A program made the translations under genes and the position numbers. The notes under the pieces are model-generated. The model was not told the DNA's origin. It was given only the letters and a program-made list of their open reading frames with translations, and searched no databases. Positions 18,471-27,016 of a stretch of DNA of 64,000 nt are shown piece after piece; position 1 is the first letter of the stretch, and the number at the start of each line of letters is the position of its first letter. Source of the stretch: Rikenellaceae bacterium (GTDB lineage: Bacteria > Bacteroidota > Bacteroidia > Bacteroidales > Rikenellaceae); contig SUZD01000008.1 of NCBI GenBank assembly GCA_015060105.1, positions 1-64,000 of the forward strand, read 5' to 3'.

Positions 18471-19280
18471 ATGAAACTTATTGCCCCTTGTAAAATAAAT
18501 CTCGGCCTTGATATTTTGCGCCGACGCCCCGATGGCTATCACGATATCGAAACCGTTATGATGGCAGTGCCTCATTTGGCCGACACCCTCGAAATAGAGC
18601 GTGCCGATGTGATAACTTTCAGAGGAGAGGGTATAGCGGTTGATTGTGCCGATGATAATAACCTGTGTGTACGCGCGGCACGCCTTATGAGCGAACGCTA
18701 TGGCGCAGGAGGTGTGTCTATTGTTCTCGATAAGAAGGTGCCTTTTGGTGCCGGTCTTGGTGGAGGCTCTTCGGACGCCGCCAAGACAATCGTGGCTATT
18801 AACGAGTTGTATGCGTTAGGACTATCCGAAGATGAAATGTGTGATGTGGCAGGTGCGTTGGGTAGCGATACTTCATTTTTTGTGCGTAACACTCCGCAAC
18901 TTTGTACCTCGCGAGGAGAGGTTATGACCCCATATGATTTGAGTCGTTTGAATGGTGCGTGGCTGGCTATCGTTAAACCGCCTTTCGGAGTATCGACTCC
19001 ACAAGCCTATTCGGGAGTAGTGCCTCGCATACCCGAAATTCCGCTTGTACAGCGACTTGATGCGGATATTTCGTCGTGGCGAGAGTGCCTTACCAACGAT
19101 TTCGAGCGCACGGTCTTCCCGCAACACCCCTCGCTTGTTCAGATTAAGGAACAACTATATCAATCGGGAGCATTTTATGCATCGATGTCGGGCTCGGGCT
19201 CGGCAATGTTCGGTTTGTTTGCCGAGCGCCCGTCACTTGGCTTTGCCGACGACCTCTTTGTAAGTGTCGGCCGCCTCTAA
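18471..19280 (+). CDS. ispE: 4-diphosphocytidyl-2-C-methyl-D-erythritol kinase
   Basis: GHMP kinase that phosphorylates CDP-methylerythritol in the non-mevalonate isoprenoid pathway. The 269-residue protein starts APCKINLGLDILRRRPDGYH, has the ATP loop PFGAGLGGGSSDAA and the C-terminal MSGSGSAMFGLF. The start at 18471 is preferred over 18441 because the latter lies inside the promoter -7 element and would add a non-family extension. Its stop codon overlaps the convergent phosphatase gene by 4 bases. Confidence 0.96.
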   Translation: MKLIAPCKINLGLDILRRRPDGYHDIETVMMAVPHLADTLEIERADVITFRGEGIAVDCADDNNLCVRAARLMSERYGAGGVSIVLDKKVPFGAGLGGGSSDAAKTIVAINELYALGLSEDEMCDVAGALGSDTSFFVRNTPQLCTSRGEVMTPYDLSRLNGAWLAIVKPPFGVSTPQAYSGVVPRIPEIPLVQRLDADISSWRECLTNDFERTVFPQHPSLVQIKEQLYQSGAFYASMSGSGSAMFGLFAERPSLGFADDLFVSVGRL

Positions 19281-19771
19281 ATCTCTTGTTTGAGAATACG
19301 CCCCAAAAGGTTTTCGCAACCCTCCTCCAACATATCGAGTACAAGCTCAAAACCCTCTTGACCCTCGTAATAGGGGTCGGGTACATAGTCGCGCCCTGCA
19401 AAGCGGTCGCCAAAAAACTCGCACATACGATGTATCTTGTCAGCAGCCTCGATTGATGGCGCAAGACGATATAGACGGTCGTAATTGGAGTCGTCCATCG
19501 CAATAATCAGGTCGAAATTGTCGAAATCGCCACTTCGAACAGCCCTTGCTCTGTGGGTTATGTCCAGCCCGCGACGACTTGCTGCGTGACGCATTCGTGG
19601 GTCTGCTTTCTCGCCCGTGTGTCCTGCGTAAGTTCCCGCCGAATCGCATTCAAAAGCGTTGGTGAGCCCCTGCTTTGTGATGATACTCTCCATAATGGTC
19701 TGTGCCGCCGGCGAACGACAAATGTTTCCCAGACAGACAAAAAGCAGGCGTGTAATCTTTGAGCTATTCAT
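19277..19771 (-). CDS. low molecular weight protein-tyrosine phosphatase
   Basis: A 164-residue phosphatase with the P-loop FVCLGNICRSPAA (CX5R at about 14-19) and the DP pair of the general-acid loop in VPDPYYEG. Members remove phosphate from tyrosine or, in some bacteria, arginine residues of proteins. The start at 19771 is chosen because it puts the P-loop close to the N-terminus as in the family; a -7 element lies upstream at 19796-19803. The 3' end overlaps ispE on the other strand by 4 bases. Confidence 0.92.
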   Translation of the reverse strand: MNSSKITRLLFVCLGNICRSPAAQTIMESIITKQGLTNAFECDSAGTYAGHTGEKADPRMRHAASRRGLDITHRARAVRSGDFDNFDLIIAMDDSNYDRLYRLAPSIEAADKIHRMCEFFGDRFAGRDYVPDPYYEGQEGFELVLDMLEEGCENLLGRILKQEI

Positions 19772-19795
19772 AATTTTCCCGATTTTTTTATACGC

Positions 19796-19803
19796 CAAAG
19801 ATA
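19796..19803 (-). promoter_or_regulatory. -7 element for tyrosine phosphatase gene
   Basis: TATCTTTG on the minus strand, 24 bases before the chosen start. Confidence 0.5.
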
Positions 19804-19856
19804 CGAAAGATATATTGAAAATCCCCTCGAAGCTTTTTAATTTGTAAAAGTGTAAC

Positions 19857-19864
19857 TATATTTG
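19857..19864 (+). promoter_or_regulatory. -7 element for lipoprotein gene
   Basis: TATATTTG. It overlaps an upstream in-frame TTG codon, so translation must begin further down, at 19871 or 19886. Confidence 0.5.
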
Positions 19865-19885
19865 TTACATATGAAATTTTGGTCT

Positions 19886-21814
19886 ATGAAAAGAGCACTG
19901 CTGATAATTGCGCTACTGTGTTGTTGTTCCTGTTCATCTCGATTGGAGATGCAGGGCGAGCAACTATATTATGACAATAACCTTGTAGGTGAGTTGGTCA
20001 TGGAGCCTACCGTTGGTGTGACCTACTCCGATGCCATAGAGTGTGTGGATAATCAAACCGTACGCATTGTACGAACTTTTACAGCCACAGAGGATATAGA
20101 CTCGGTGCGCCTAACACTCAACTTCAATCACGCATCGCGCAGCTTGTATGCAATGATTCCATCGGTCTGTTACAATGGCAACCATTGGGGCAGAGGACGA
20201 GAACCGAAAGGATTTCAAACCGATGGTGTGTGGCATACATACTCTTATAGGCGAACTCCGATACCGGGTGCAACCTACTCCGAGGGCGAAAAGTTTGCTG
20301 TGGCAATGTGGGGTACCACTCCGACCAGCGAAGATGAGGCTTTCTCGTGTGCTATAATGCCTTATGATAACAATGTAGTGCACTCTTTGATTTTTCCCGA
20401 GGAGGAGCAACCTTTTACCTATGTCGGTAAGAATGTCTATGACGCAGCTACCCAAAAGCAGATGTCACTCCGACGGGGCGAAACGGTACAATTGGTGGCG
20501 TATGTTTATGTAGCGCCCATTAAAGAGGGGGAGTATAACATCTCTTCGTTTTTGGATAAGGCGTGGGAGTTTGTGCCCGAGGAGTATGCCTCGGTAGCGA
20601 CCCCCGAACAAATCTGGGAATATGGCGTGCGATATGCCAAAGAGTATTTGTGGGCCGAGGAGGGAGATTTTCGAGGTTTTAGTATAGGCTTGGTCGCTGA
20701 TGGCAATGGTGGGTGGAAACAGCGCTCGTTTATGAAATATGAGATAGGCTGGTGTGGCCAAAACGCATCGCTTATCAATAGTCTGCTGACGGATTATTTG
20801 CGTAATGGCGATGAAGACTCCAAAGCGAAAGCGCTCGCAGCGTTGGACTCGTGGACTTCGCCCAAGTTGCAAAACGAAAATGGTTTTTATGTTGTGAACT
20901 ACGATAAGATTTTGCGAGGTAGCAGTAATATAGTGTCTGATGCTTGTAATCTTGGTACAGCAGCCTATAATTTCTTCGAAACGGCACGATTGCTCGAAAA
21001 GTGTGGCGCTACGGAAAGAGTTGGGCGAGTGAGTGATGTTGCTATTGGTATTTGTGATTTTGTTCGCGCAAAACAATATCCTTCGGGGTGTTACGGCAAA
21101 GGGTGGAATCAATTGGGTGAGTGTGTCTATGAAGATGGAACGGTGGGCGCTTTTATGATTGCTCCAATGCTGTCGGCCTACGAATTTTCCGAGGATAGTG
21201 TCTATTTTGCATCTGCTCTGCGAGCCTATGACTACTACTATGCTGCGTTTGTGCGTGATGGCTATACCACTGCGGGCGCGCTTGATACTTGGTGTATCGA
21301 CAAGGAGTCTGCACTCGCTTTGCTGCGCGCCTCATTGAACATGTATGATGTTACCCGCGACAAACAATATGTCCGCAATGCCGAACGCTTGTCGTACTAC
21401 CTTTCAACTTGGTTGTGGCACTATAACGCCTACTATGACGAAGTTGATGTGTTGAGGTATGATTACAAAACATTGGGAGCGACCTCGGTGTCGGTTCAAC
21501 ACCACCATCTCGATGTCTATGCGCTTTTGTGGGTCGGCGAGTGGCTGCGCCTTGCCGAGATTACCAACAATGACGTGTGGCGCGATAAGGCTTTGGCTGT
21601 TTGGGCTTATGGCTGCCAAATGGTGTCGGACGGAACGCTCGAAGTGAATGGCAGTGTGCGCCCCGTCGGAAGTCAGAATGAGGCGTTCTTTAATTGCCGT
21701 TGGGAGCACCGCCCCGAGCAACCACGATTCAATAATTGGCTTGTTGCTTGGCCTTGTGCCTTCCGCCTCGAAACCCTCCGCCACCTGCCCGATTGGAACG
21801 AGCTTAACTTTTAA
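19886..21814 (+). CDS. lipoprotein with probable alpha/alpha-barrel domain
   Basis: A 642-residue predicted lipoprotein: MKRALLIIALLCCCSC is a compact signal with a cysteine-rich lipobox. Residues to about 230 are beta-rich; the rest is helical with repeated aromatic-rich segments (for example SFMKYEIGWCGQNASLINSL near 281-300, TTAGALDTWCIDKESALALL, HHHLDVYALLWVGEWLRLAE), as in six-hairpin glycosidases. I cannot name a family or substrate. ATG 19871 is an alternative start, but the -7 element at 19857-19864 would leave it almost leaderless. It stands alone, with a hairpin right after its stop. Confidence 0.75.
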   Translation: MKRALLIIALLCCCSCSSRLEMQGEQLYYDNNLVGELVMEPTVGVTYSDAIECVDNQTVRIVRTFTATEDIDSVRLTLNFNHASRSLYAMIPSVCYNGNHWGRGREPKGFQTDGVWHTYSYRRTPIPGATYSEGEKFAVAMWGTTPTSEDEAFSCAIMPYDNNVVHSLIFPEEEQPFTYVGKNVYDAATQKQMSLRRGETVQLVAYVYVAPIKEGEYNISSFLDKAWEFVPEEYASVATPEQIWEYGVRYAKEYLWAEEGDFRGFSIGLVADGNGGWKQRSFMKYEIGWCGQNASLINSLLTDYLRNGDEDSKAKALAALDSWTSPKLQNENGFYVVNYDKILRGSSNIVSDACNLGTAAYNFFETARLLEKCGATERVGRVSDVAIGICDFVRAKQYPSGCYGKGWNQLGECVYEDGTVGAFMIAPMLSAYEFSEDSVYFASALRAYDYYYAAFVRDGYTTAGALDTWCIDKESALALLRASLNMYDVTRDKQYVRNAERLSYYLSTWLWHYNAYYDEVDVLRYDYKTLGATSVSVQHHHLDVYALLWVGEWLRLAEITNNDVWRDKALAVWAYGCQMVSDGTLEVNGSVRPVGSQNEAFFNCRWEHRPEQPRFNNWLVAWPCAFRLETLRHLPDWNELNF

Positions 21815-21855
21815 TACAACAAACGCCACCCTTTACGGGATGGCATTTGTTGTAT
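21814..21855. terminator. hairpin after lipoprotein gene
   Basis: ATACAACAAACGCCACCC pairs with GGGATGGCATTTGTTGTAT with few mismatches, but only short T-runs flank it. It overlaps the region resembling the tRNA-Thr terminator. Confidence 0.6.
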
Positions 21856-21858
21856 TTG

Positions 21859-21880
21859 GAGCTATTGACGAGGGTTGACT
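21859..21880 (-). pseudogene. partial tRNA-like 3' copy
   Basis: GAGCTATTGACGAGGGTTGA-CT closely repeats the 3' part of the nearby tRNA-Thr (GAGCTGTTGACGAGGCTTGAACT), that is the 3' acceptor strand and T arm; a GCCATCC/GGATGGC hairpin lies next to both copies. No 5' half is recognisable. It looks like the remnant of a duplicated or deleted tRNA unit. Confidence 0.55.
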
Positions 21881-21931
21881 GCGCTACGCTTGTCTTGCCT
21901 CTTCGCTTGCAAGGGGACGCACATACAAACA

Positions 21932-21959
21932 CAGACGCCATCCGAGAGGATGGCGTCTG
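21932..21959 (-). terminator. terminator of tRNA-Thr
   Basis: Perfect 12-pair stem CAGACGCCATCC/GGATGGCGTCTG with GAGA loop, just downstream of the tRNA on the minus strand; the T-run is weak (TGTTTGT). Confidence 0.7.
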
Positions 21960-21970
21960 CTCTGTTTTTG

Positions 21971-22042
<72 letters not shown>

Positions 22043-22061
22043 AACTTGCTTTAAGCGGTCA

Positions 22062-22093
22062 CAAAAGTATGAACTTTTTTCTAACCAACCAAA
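22062..22093 (-). promoter_or_regulatory. consensus promoter for tRNA-Thr
   Basis: On the minus strand TTTG (22090-22093) is followed after exactly 20 bases by TACTTTTG (22062-22069). This fits the Bacteroidota -33/-7 pattern well. Confidence 0.8.
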
Positions 22094-22160
22094 TATTTTG
22101 ACAACTTTTTCGTTTTTTGCTGCTTTTTTGTCGGCAATATCTCCCTTCTCAAAAGAAAAA

Positions 22161-22186
22161 CACCCCTGTCATGAAAGGCAGGGGTG
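22161..22186 (-). terminator. terminator of dksA-like gene
   Basis: CACCCCTG/CAGGGGTG stem with a ten-base loop; on the minus strand it is followed by TTTTTCTTTT. Confidence 0.85.
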
Positions 22187-22210
22187 CTGAATTGATTGCT
22201 ACAACGACGG

Positions 22211-22591
22211 CTATTTATCCTTCTTGGCCTCGATGCTCAAAGTTGCGTGGGGCACAATGCGGAGTCGCTCCTTGGGTATGAGTTTGCCGGTCTCGCGGCA
22301 TACACCATAGGTCTTGTTCTCGATACGAATCAAGGCCGCCTCCAAGTGGTGGATAAATTTAAGTTGGCGTTGAGCCAAACGACCGCACTCATCTTTCGAC
22401 AAGGTGGTTGCACCCTCCTCCAAAATCTTGAAGGTGGGAGAGGTATCCTCGGTGTCGTTGCTCGAAGAGTGTGTGATACTTGCGCGTAGCAACTCATAAT
22501 CCTCGCGAGCCTTTGCGAGTTTATCGAGAATGATCGCCTTGAATTCGGCTAACTCTTCATCGTTGTATCTGGTTTTCTCAACGTCTGCCAT
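22211..22591 (-). CDS. TraR/DksA family protein without zinc cysteines
   Basis: A 126-residue DksA-like protein expected to insert its coiled coil (about 10-95) into the RNA polymerase secondary channel. The C-terminal globular part reads YGVCRETGKLIPKERLRIVPHATLS in two stretches (95-119): only the first of the four zinc cysteines, Cys98, remains; the others are Thr, Pro and Ala/Thr. Such zinc-free forms are common in Bacteroidota. It lies 78 bases downstream of ileS on the same strand, and its product could act together with ppGpp made by the Rel protein in this window. Confidence 0.85.
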   Translation of the reverse strand: MADVEKTRYNDEELAEFKAIILDKLAKAREDYELLRASITHSSSNDTEDTSPTFKILEEGATTLSKDECGRLAQRQLKFIHHLEAALIRIENKTYGVCRETGKLIPKERLRIVPHATLSIEAKKDK

Positions 22592-22669
22592 AATCGTGTA
22601 GTTTTAGTTTATGTAAAATTAAGTATTATTTTCCATAATACCAAATTTTTAACGCATTTTGTCGCTTTT

Positions 22670-25600
22670 TTATTCTTTACTGATACCGATTTTGAGCGGA
22701 GCGTCATTAATGTCGGTGTCGCAAACGAATTTTCCGGTGGCTTGGCCATCAACCGAGATAGCAACAGCAAGAGTTTGCGATGCAATCAGTTGGCCGAAAG
22801 CCTCGACGCTCTCTGCAACCTCGTCATTGCGCTCAATCGAGATGCGAATCTTGTCTGTAACCTCCAATCCGCTATCCTTACGAATGTTTTGGATACGGTT
22901 GATAAGCTCACGAGCGGTACCCTCTTTGCGAAGTTCATCGGTAACGGTAATATCCAATGCGACGGTCAGTTTGCCCTCCGAGGCAACCAACCAGCCCGGC
23001 ATATCGTCCGAGGTAATCTCGAAATCGGCGCGCTCCAAAGCAAGATCCTCGCCACCTACATTGAGTGTGTAGGTCTCCGAAGCCTCGATTTCGGCGATTT
23101 GCTCTTGTGTCATTTGAGCGACCAAAGCGGCAATCTGCTTCATATACTTGCCATAGCGCGGACCCAATGTTTTGAAGTTGGGCTTAATGCGCTTGGTGAT
23201 AAGTCCGGTTGTATCTTTGAGCAACTCAATCTCTTTGATATTAACCTCACCCATAATGAGATTTTTGACAGCCTCGATATGCTCTCCAAGTTTCTCGTCC
23301 AACAACGGAATGATAATCTTGGTAAGCGGTTGGCGAACTTTGATATTCACTTTACGACGCAGTGCAAGTACCATTGACGAGATTTGTTGAGCCACAGCCA
23401 TCATCTCCTCCAAATCGGTGTTGATAAGCGAAGCATCGCTTTGGGGGAAGAGTGCCAAGTGTACCGACTCATCGCTCTTGTGTCCGCTGACAGCGTTCAA
23501 ATCACGGAAGATTCTATCCGAAATGAACGGTGCAAACGGAGCCGAGAGTTGAGCAACGGTTTCAAGACAGGTGTAGAGTGTTTGATAAGCGGCCAACTTG
23601 TCCTCGTTCATCTCGCCACCCCAGAAACGCTTACGATTCAGACGCACATACCAGTTCGAGAGGTTTTCGCCGACGAACTCTTGGATAAGACGCGCTGCGG
23701 GAGTCGGGTCATAGTCGTTCAGGTACTTGGTTACATCGGCAACCAAAGTGTTCAACAACGAGATAATCCAACGGTCAATCTCGGGACGACTCTCAACGGG
23801 TACCTCTGGCTCTTTGCCTGTGAAACCATCTACATTGGCATACAGAGCGAAGAAGCTATATGTATTATATAAGGTACCGAAGAATTTACGGCGTACCTCA
23901 TCAACACCATCAATGTCGAATTTAAGGTTGTCCCAAGGTTGTGAGTTCGAGATGATGTACCAACGCACAGCATCGACACCATATTTGCTCATAACCTCAA
24001 ACGGATCAATAGCGTTACCCAAACGCTTACTCATCTTATTGCCGTTCTTGTCGAGCACAAGACCATTCGAGATGATGTTCTTGAACGCAACCGAGTCAAA
24101 GAGCATTGTTCCCAAAGCGTGTAGAGTGAAGAACCAACCACGAGTTTGATCGACACCCTCGGCGATGAAGTCCGAAGGATAGACTTTCAAGAACTCCTCC
24201 TTGCTCATCTCGAACGGATAGTGTACCTGTGCATAGGGCATGGCACCACTATCAAACCACACATCAATCAGGTCGCTCTCGCGGTGCATAGGCTCGCCCT
24301 TGCTCGATACCAATATAATATTATCAACATAGGGACGGTGCAAATCAATCTTGTCGTAATTCTCTTTAGAGAAGTTGCCAACTTCGAAATCGGCATACGG
24401 ATTTGTGGTCATTACGCCGGCAGCAATCGACTTTTCAATTTCGGCTTTAAGTTCTTCAACCGAGCCGATGCACTTCAACTCCGAATAGTCGTCGGTAGCC
24501 CAAATGGGTAGGGGAGTACCCCAGAAGCGCGAACGCGAGAGGTTCCAATCCTGCAAGTTTTCAAGCCACTTGCCGAAACGACCTGAGCCTGTTGATTCGG
24601 GTTTCCAGTAGATTGTCTTGTTGAGCTCCATCATACGCTCACGACAAGCGGTTGTACGGATAAACCAGCTATCCAACGGATAGTACAAAACGGGTTTGTC
24701 GGTACGCCAGCAGTGAGGATAGTTGTGGGTGTGTTTCTCGATTTTGAGAGCAGTGCCCGCTTGTTTCATCTCCATACAAAGATAGATGTTCAAGTCCTCG
24801 GCTTTGGCAGCGGCTTTCTCGTCGTATTTACCATCGGGGTTAAATTGTGGGTCGTAGGCGTTTTTGACATAGTTGCCTTCGTGTTGTTTGTAACCATCGA
24901 GGTTTACGCAACGCTCGCAGAAAGTGTCGTCGCACTCAGCCAACAGATAGTATTTACCTGTCATATCAACCATAGGACGAGTCTCGCCACGTTTGTTAAT
25001 CATAAACAACGAGGGGACACCTGCTGCTTTGGCAACTTTGGCGTCGTCGGCACCAAATGTGGGCGCGATGTGAACAATACCTGTACCATCTTCGGTGGTT
25101 ACGTAGTCACCCAAGATTACGCGGAAAGCGCACTCCGACAACTCTGCAAAGCGGTCTTTTTGGACATCGAAGCACTTTTCGGGGTGAGCCTCGGCATAGT
25201 TTTTAACCCACTCGGCTGCATTGTTATCAACCTTCTCCAAAGGTTTAACCCAAGGCATAAGTTGCTCGTAGCGCATACCTTCGAGGTCTGTGCCGTTGTA
25301 GTGAGCCACGATGCGATAAGGAACAATCTTGTCGCCCGCTTTGTACTCCTCCATAGGAAGTTCGGCACCCTCGGCTTTGAAGTAAGCGTTCACACGCGCC
25401 TCTGCCATTACGATACTGATTTTCTTGCCGTTGTAGGGGTTGTATGTTTGTACGCATACATATCCGATTTTGGGACCAACGCAAAGTGCGGTGTTCGACG
25501 GGAGAGTCCAAGGGGTGGTGGTCCAAGCTGCAAAGCAAGGGGTACCCCAAGCAGTCATCTCCTCGCGAGGATTTATGATGCGGAACAAAGCGGTTGCGGT

Positions 25601-26227
25601 GGTATCCTTAACGTCACGATAGCAGCCGGGTTGATTCAACTCGTGTGTCGAAAGACCTGTACCAGCACCCGGCGAGTAGGGTTGAATGGTGTATCCTTTG
25701 TAGAGGAGGCCCTTCTCGTAAAGCTGTTTGAGCATCCACCACAAAGTCTCGATGTATTTGTTGTCATAGGTAATGTAGGCGTCATCGGTATTAACCCAAT
25801 ATCCCATTTTGCGGGTAAGGTCGCCCCATACGTCGGTGTACTCCATAACGGCCTCACGACAAGTGCGGTTGTACTCTTCGATTGATATTTTGGTACCGAT
25901 TTCGTCTTTGGTGATGCCGAGTTTCTTCTCGACACCCAACTCTACGGGCAGACCGTGTGTGTCCCAGCCTGCTTTGCGATGCACTTGATAACCTTGTCCG
26001 GTTTTGTATCGACAAATAATGTCTTTGATAGTTCGCGCCATCATGTGGTGGATTCCGGGAAGACCATTTGCCGAGGGCGGTCCCTCGTAGAAAATGAATG
26101 CGGGCGAGCCTTCACGCTGCAAAACGCTCTTGCGGAAAGTATCCTCTTTGTCCCATTGCTCCAACACTTGATCGGCAAGTTGAGTTAGATTAAGTCCTTT
26201 GTACTCCTTGAATTTGGTATTATCCAT
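22670..26227 (-). CDS. ileS: isoleucyl-tRNA synthetase (IleRS2 type), GIHH signature
   Basis: Charges tRNA-Ile. The protein is 1185 residues, long as in type 2 IleRS. N-terminal Rossmann domain shows FIFYEGPPSANGLPGIHHMM: the ATP-binding HxGH is replaced by GIHH (58-61), a swap of the first and third residues. The second signature is KMSKRLGNA. An editing (CP1) domain lies between, with TTTPWTLPSNTAL and the EDGTGIVHIAPTFGADD region. The start at 26227 is used rather than an upstream ATG because the extra 27 codons overlap the -7 element at 26269-26276. The dksA-like gene follows. Confidence 0.95.
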   Translation of the reverse strand: MDNTKFKEYKGLNLTQLADQVLEQWDKEDTFRKSVLQREGSPAFIFYEGPPSANGLPGIHHMMARTIKDIICRYKTGQGYQVHRKAGWDTHGLPVELGVEKKLGITKDEIGTKISIEEYNRTCREAVMEYTDVWGDLTRKMGYWVNTDDAYITYDNKYIETLWWMLKQLYEKGLLYKGYTIQPYSPGAGTGLSTHELNQPGCYRDVKDTTATALFRIINPREEMTAWGTPCFAAWTTTPWTLPSNTALCVGPKIGYVCVQTYNPYNGKKISIVMAEARVNAYFKAEGAELPMEEYKAGDKIVPYRIVAHYNGTDLEGMRYEQLMPWVKPLEKVDNNAAEWVKNYAEAHPEKCFDVQKDRFAELSECAFRVILGDYVTTEDGTGIVHIAPTFGADDAKVAKAAGVPSLFMINKRGETRPMVDMTGKYYLLAECDDTFCERCVNLDGYKQHEGNYVKNAYDPQFNPDGKYDEKAAAKAEDLNIYLCMEMKQAGTALKIEKHTHNYPHCWRTDKPVLYYPLDSWFIRTTACRERMMELNKTIYWKPESTGSGRFGKWLENLQDWNLSRSRFWGTPLPIWATDDYSELKCIGSVEELKAEIEKSIAAGVMTTNPYADFEVGNFSKENYDKIDLHRPYVDNIILVSSKGEPMHRESDLIDVWFDSGAMPYAQVHYPFEMSKEEFLKVYPSDFIAEGVDQTRGWFFTLHALGTMLFDSVAFKNIISNGLVLDKNGNKMSKRLGNAIDPFEVMSKYGVDAVRWYIISNSQPWDNLKFDIDGVDEVRRKFFGTLYNTYSFFALYANVDGFTGKEPEVPVESRPEIDRWIISLLNTLVADVTKYLNDYDPTPAARLIQEFVGENLSNWYVRLNRKRFWGGEMNEDKLAAYQTLYTCLETVAQLSAPFAPFISDRIFRDLNAVSGHKSDESVHLALFPQSDASLINTDLEEMMAVAQQISSMVLALRRKVNIKVRQPLTKIIIPLLDEKLGEHIEAVKNLIMGEVNIKEIELLKDTTGLITKRIKPNFKTLGPRYGKYMKQIAALVAQMTQEQIAEIEASETYTLNVGGEDLALERADFEITSDDMPGWLVASEGKLTVALDITVTDELRKEGTARELINRIQNIRKDSGLEVTDKIRISIERNDEVAESVEAFGQLIASQTLAVAISVDGQATGKFVCDTDINDAPLKIGISKE

Positions 26228-26268
26228 TTTATTTTGTAGTTTGTATAAACTTTTTGCAACTAAAAACG

Positions 26269-26276
26269 CAAAGATA
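26269..26276 (-). promoter_or_regulatory. -7 element for ileS
   Basis: TATCTTTG on the minus strand, 41 bases before the ileS ATG. Confidence 0.55.
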
Positions 26277-26319
26277 CAAAAAAGTTTAATTGAAGTGAAT
26301 AATTCCAAGATGTTTTTTA

Positions 26320-26327
26320 TACCTTTG
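26320..26327 (+). promoter_or_regulatory. -7 element for arginine cluster
   Basis: TACCTTTG, 32 bases before the GNAT gene that begins the argGCDB run; it diverges from the ileS promoter. Confidence 0.55.
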
Positions 26328-26359
26328 CGACGAAAAGTATAATATCAACCCATACTGAA

Positions 26360-26992
26360 ATGACAATAGACGACTTTGTAGTGGTGGTGGCATCGGAGCA
26401 ACACACTCCTTATGCCAAAGAGATTTGTGATGAAATGTCCGAGTCGGCAAAGGCTCGTGGAACAGGCATCTCGAAACGCTCACCGGAGTACGTTGCAGGC
26501 AAAATGCGTGACGGAAAAGCCGTTATCGCTTTGCACAAAGATGGTACTTGGGCCGGTTTCAGCTACATCGAGTGTTGGGGACACGGAAAGTATGTTGCCA
26601 ATTCGGGACTTATCATCAATCCCAAATTCCGTAAACTTGGTTTGGCTCGTGCCATTAAGACCAAAACTTTCTTCTTGTCGCTCAAGAAGTTTAAGGGTGC
26701 CAAACTTTTTGGTTTGACAACAGGCTTGGCAGTGATGAAAATCAATACGGAACTTGGTTATCACCCTGTTACATTCTCGCAACTTACCGATGAAGATGAG
26801 TTCTGGGCAGGTTGCAAGAGTTGTGTAAACTATCCTATCTTGGAGAGCAAGGAACGACATAACTGTTTGTGTACCGCGATGTTGTTCGACCCCGAAGTGG
26901 ATAAGATTACGGTTAATATGAAGGCGAAAAACTTGTTCGATATGATGGACGAACTCTCGTCGGTCGAACCTGTTGATATCGCTACACTCTAA
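26360..26992 (+). CDS. GNAT acyltransferase in arginine cluster
   Basis: A 210-residue GNAT protein. The core fold is visible: KAVIALHKDGTWAGFSYIE (beta strands), GLIINPKFRKLGLARAIKT with the acyl-CoA loop RKLGLA (about 93-98), and a late ITVNMKAKNLFDMM helix. It is the first gene of GNAT-argG-argC-argD-argB, 24 bases before argG, and no argA or argJ is present in the window. By context I infer that it makes N-acyl-glutamate (N-succinyl-, given the ArgF' type) for arginine synthesis; sequence alone shows only an acyltransferase. Confidence 0.8.
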   Translation: MTIDDFVVVVASEQHTPYAKEICDEMSESAKARGTGISKRSPEYVAGKMRDGKAVIALHKDGTWAGFSYIECWGHGKYVANSGLIINPKFRKLGLARAIKTKTFFLSLKKFKGAKLFGLTTGLAVMKINTELGYHPVTFSQLTDEDEFWAGCKSCVNYPILESKERHNCLCTAMLFDPEVDKITVNMKAKNLFDMMDELSSVEPVDIATL

Positions 26993-27016
26993 GGATTAAA
27001 TTAAAAATAAATAAAT

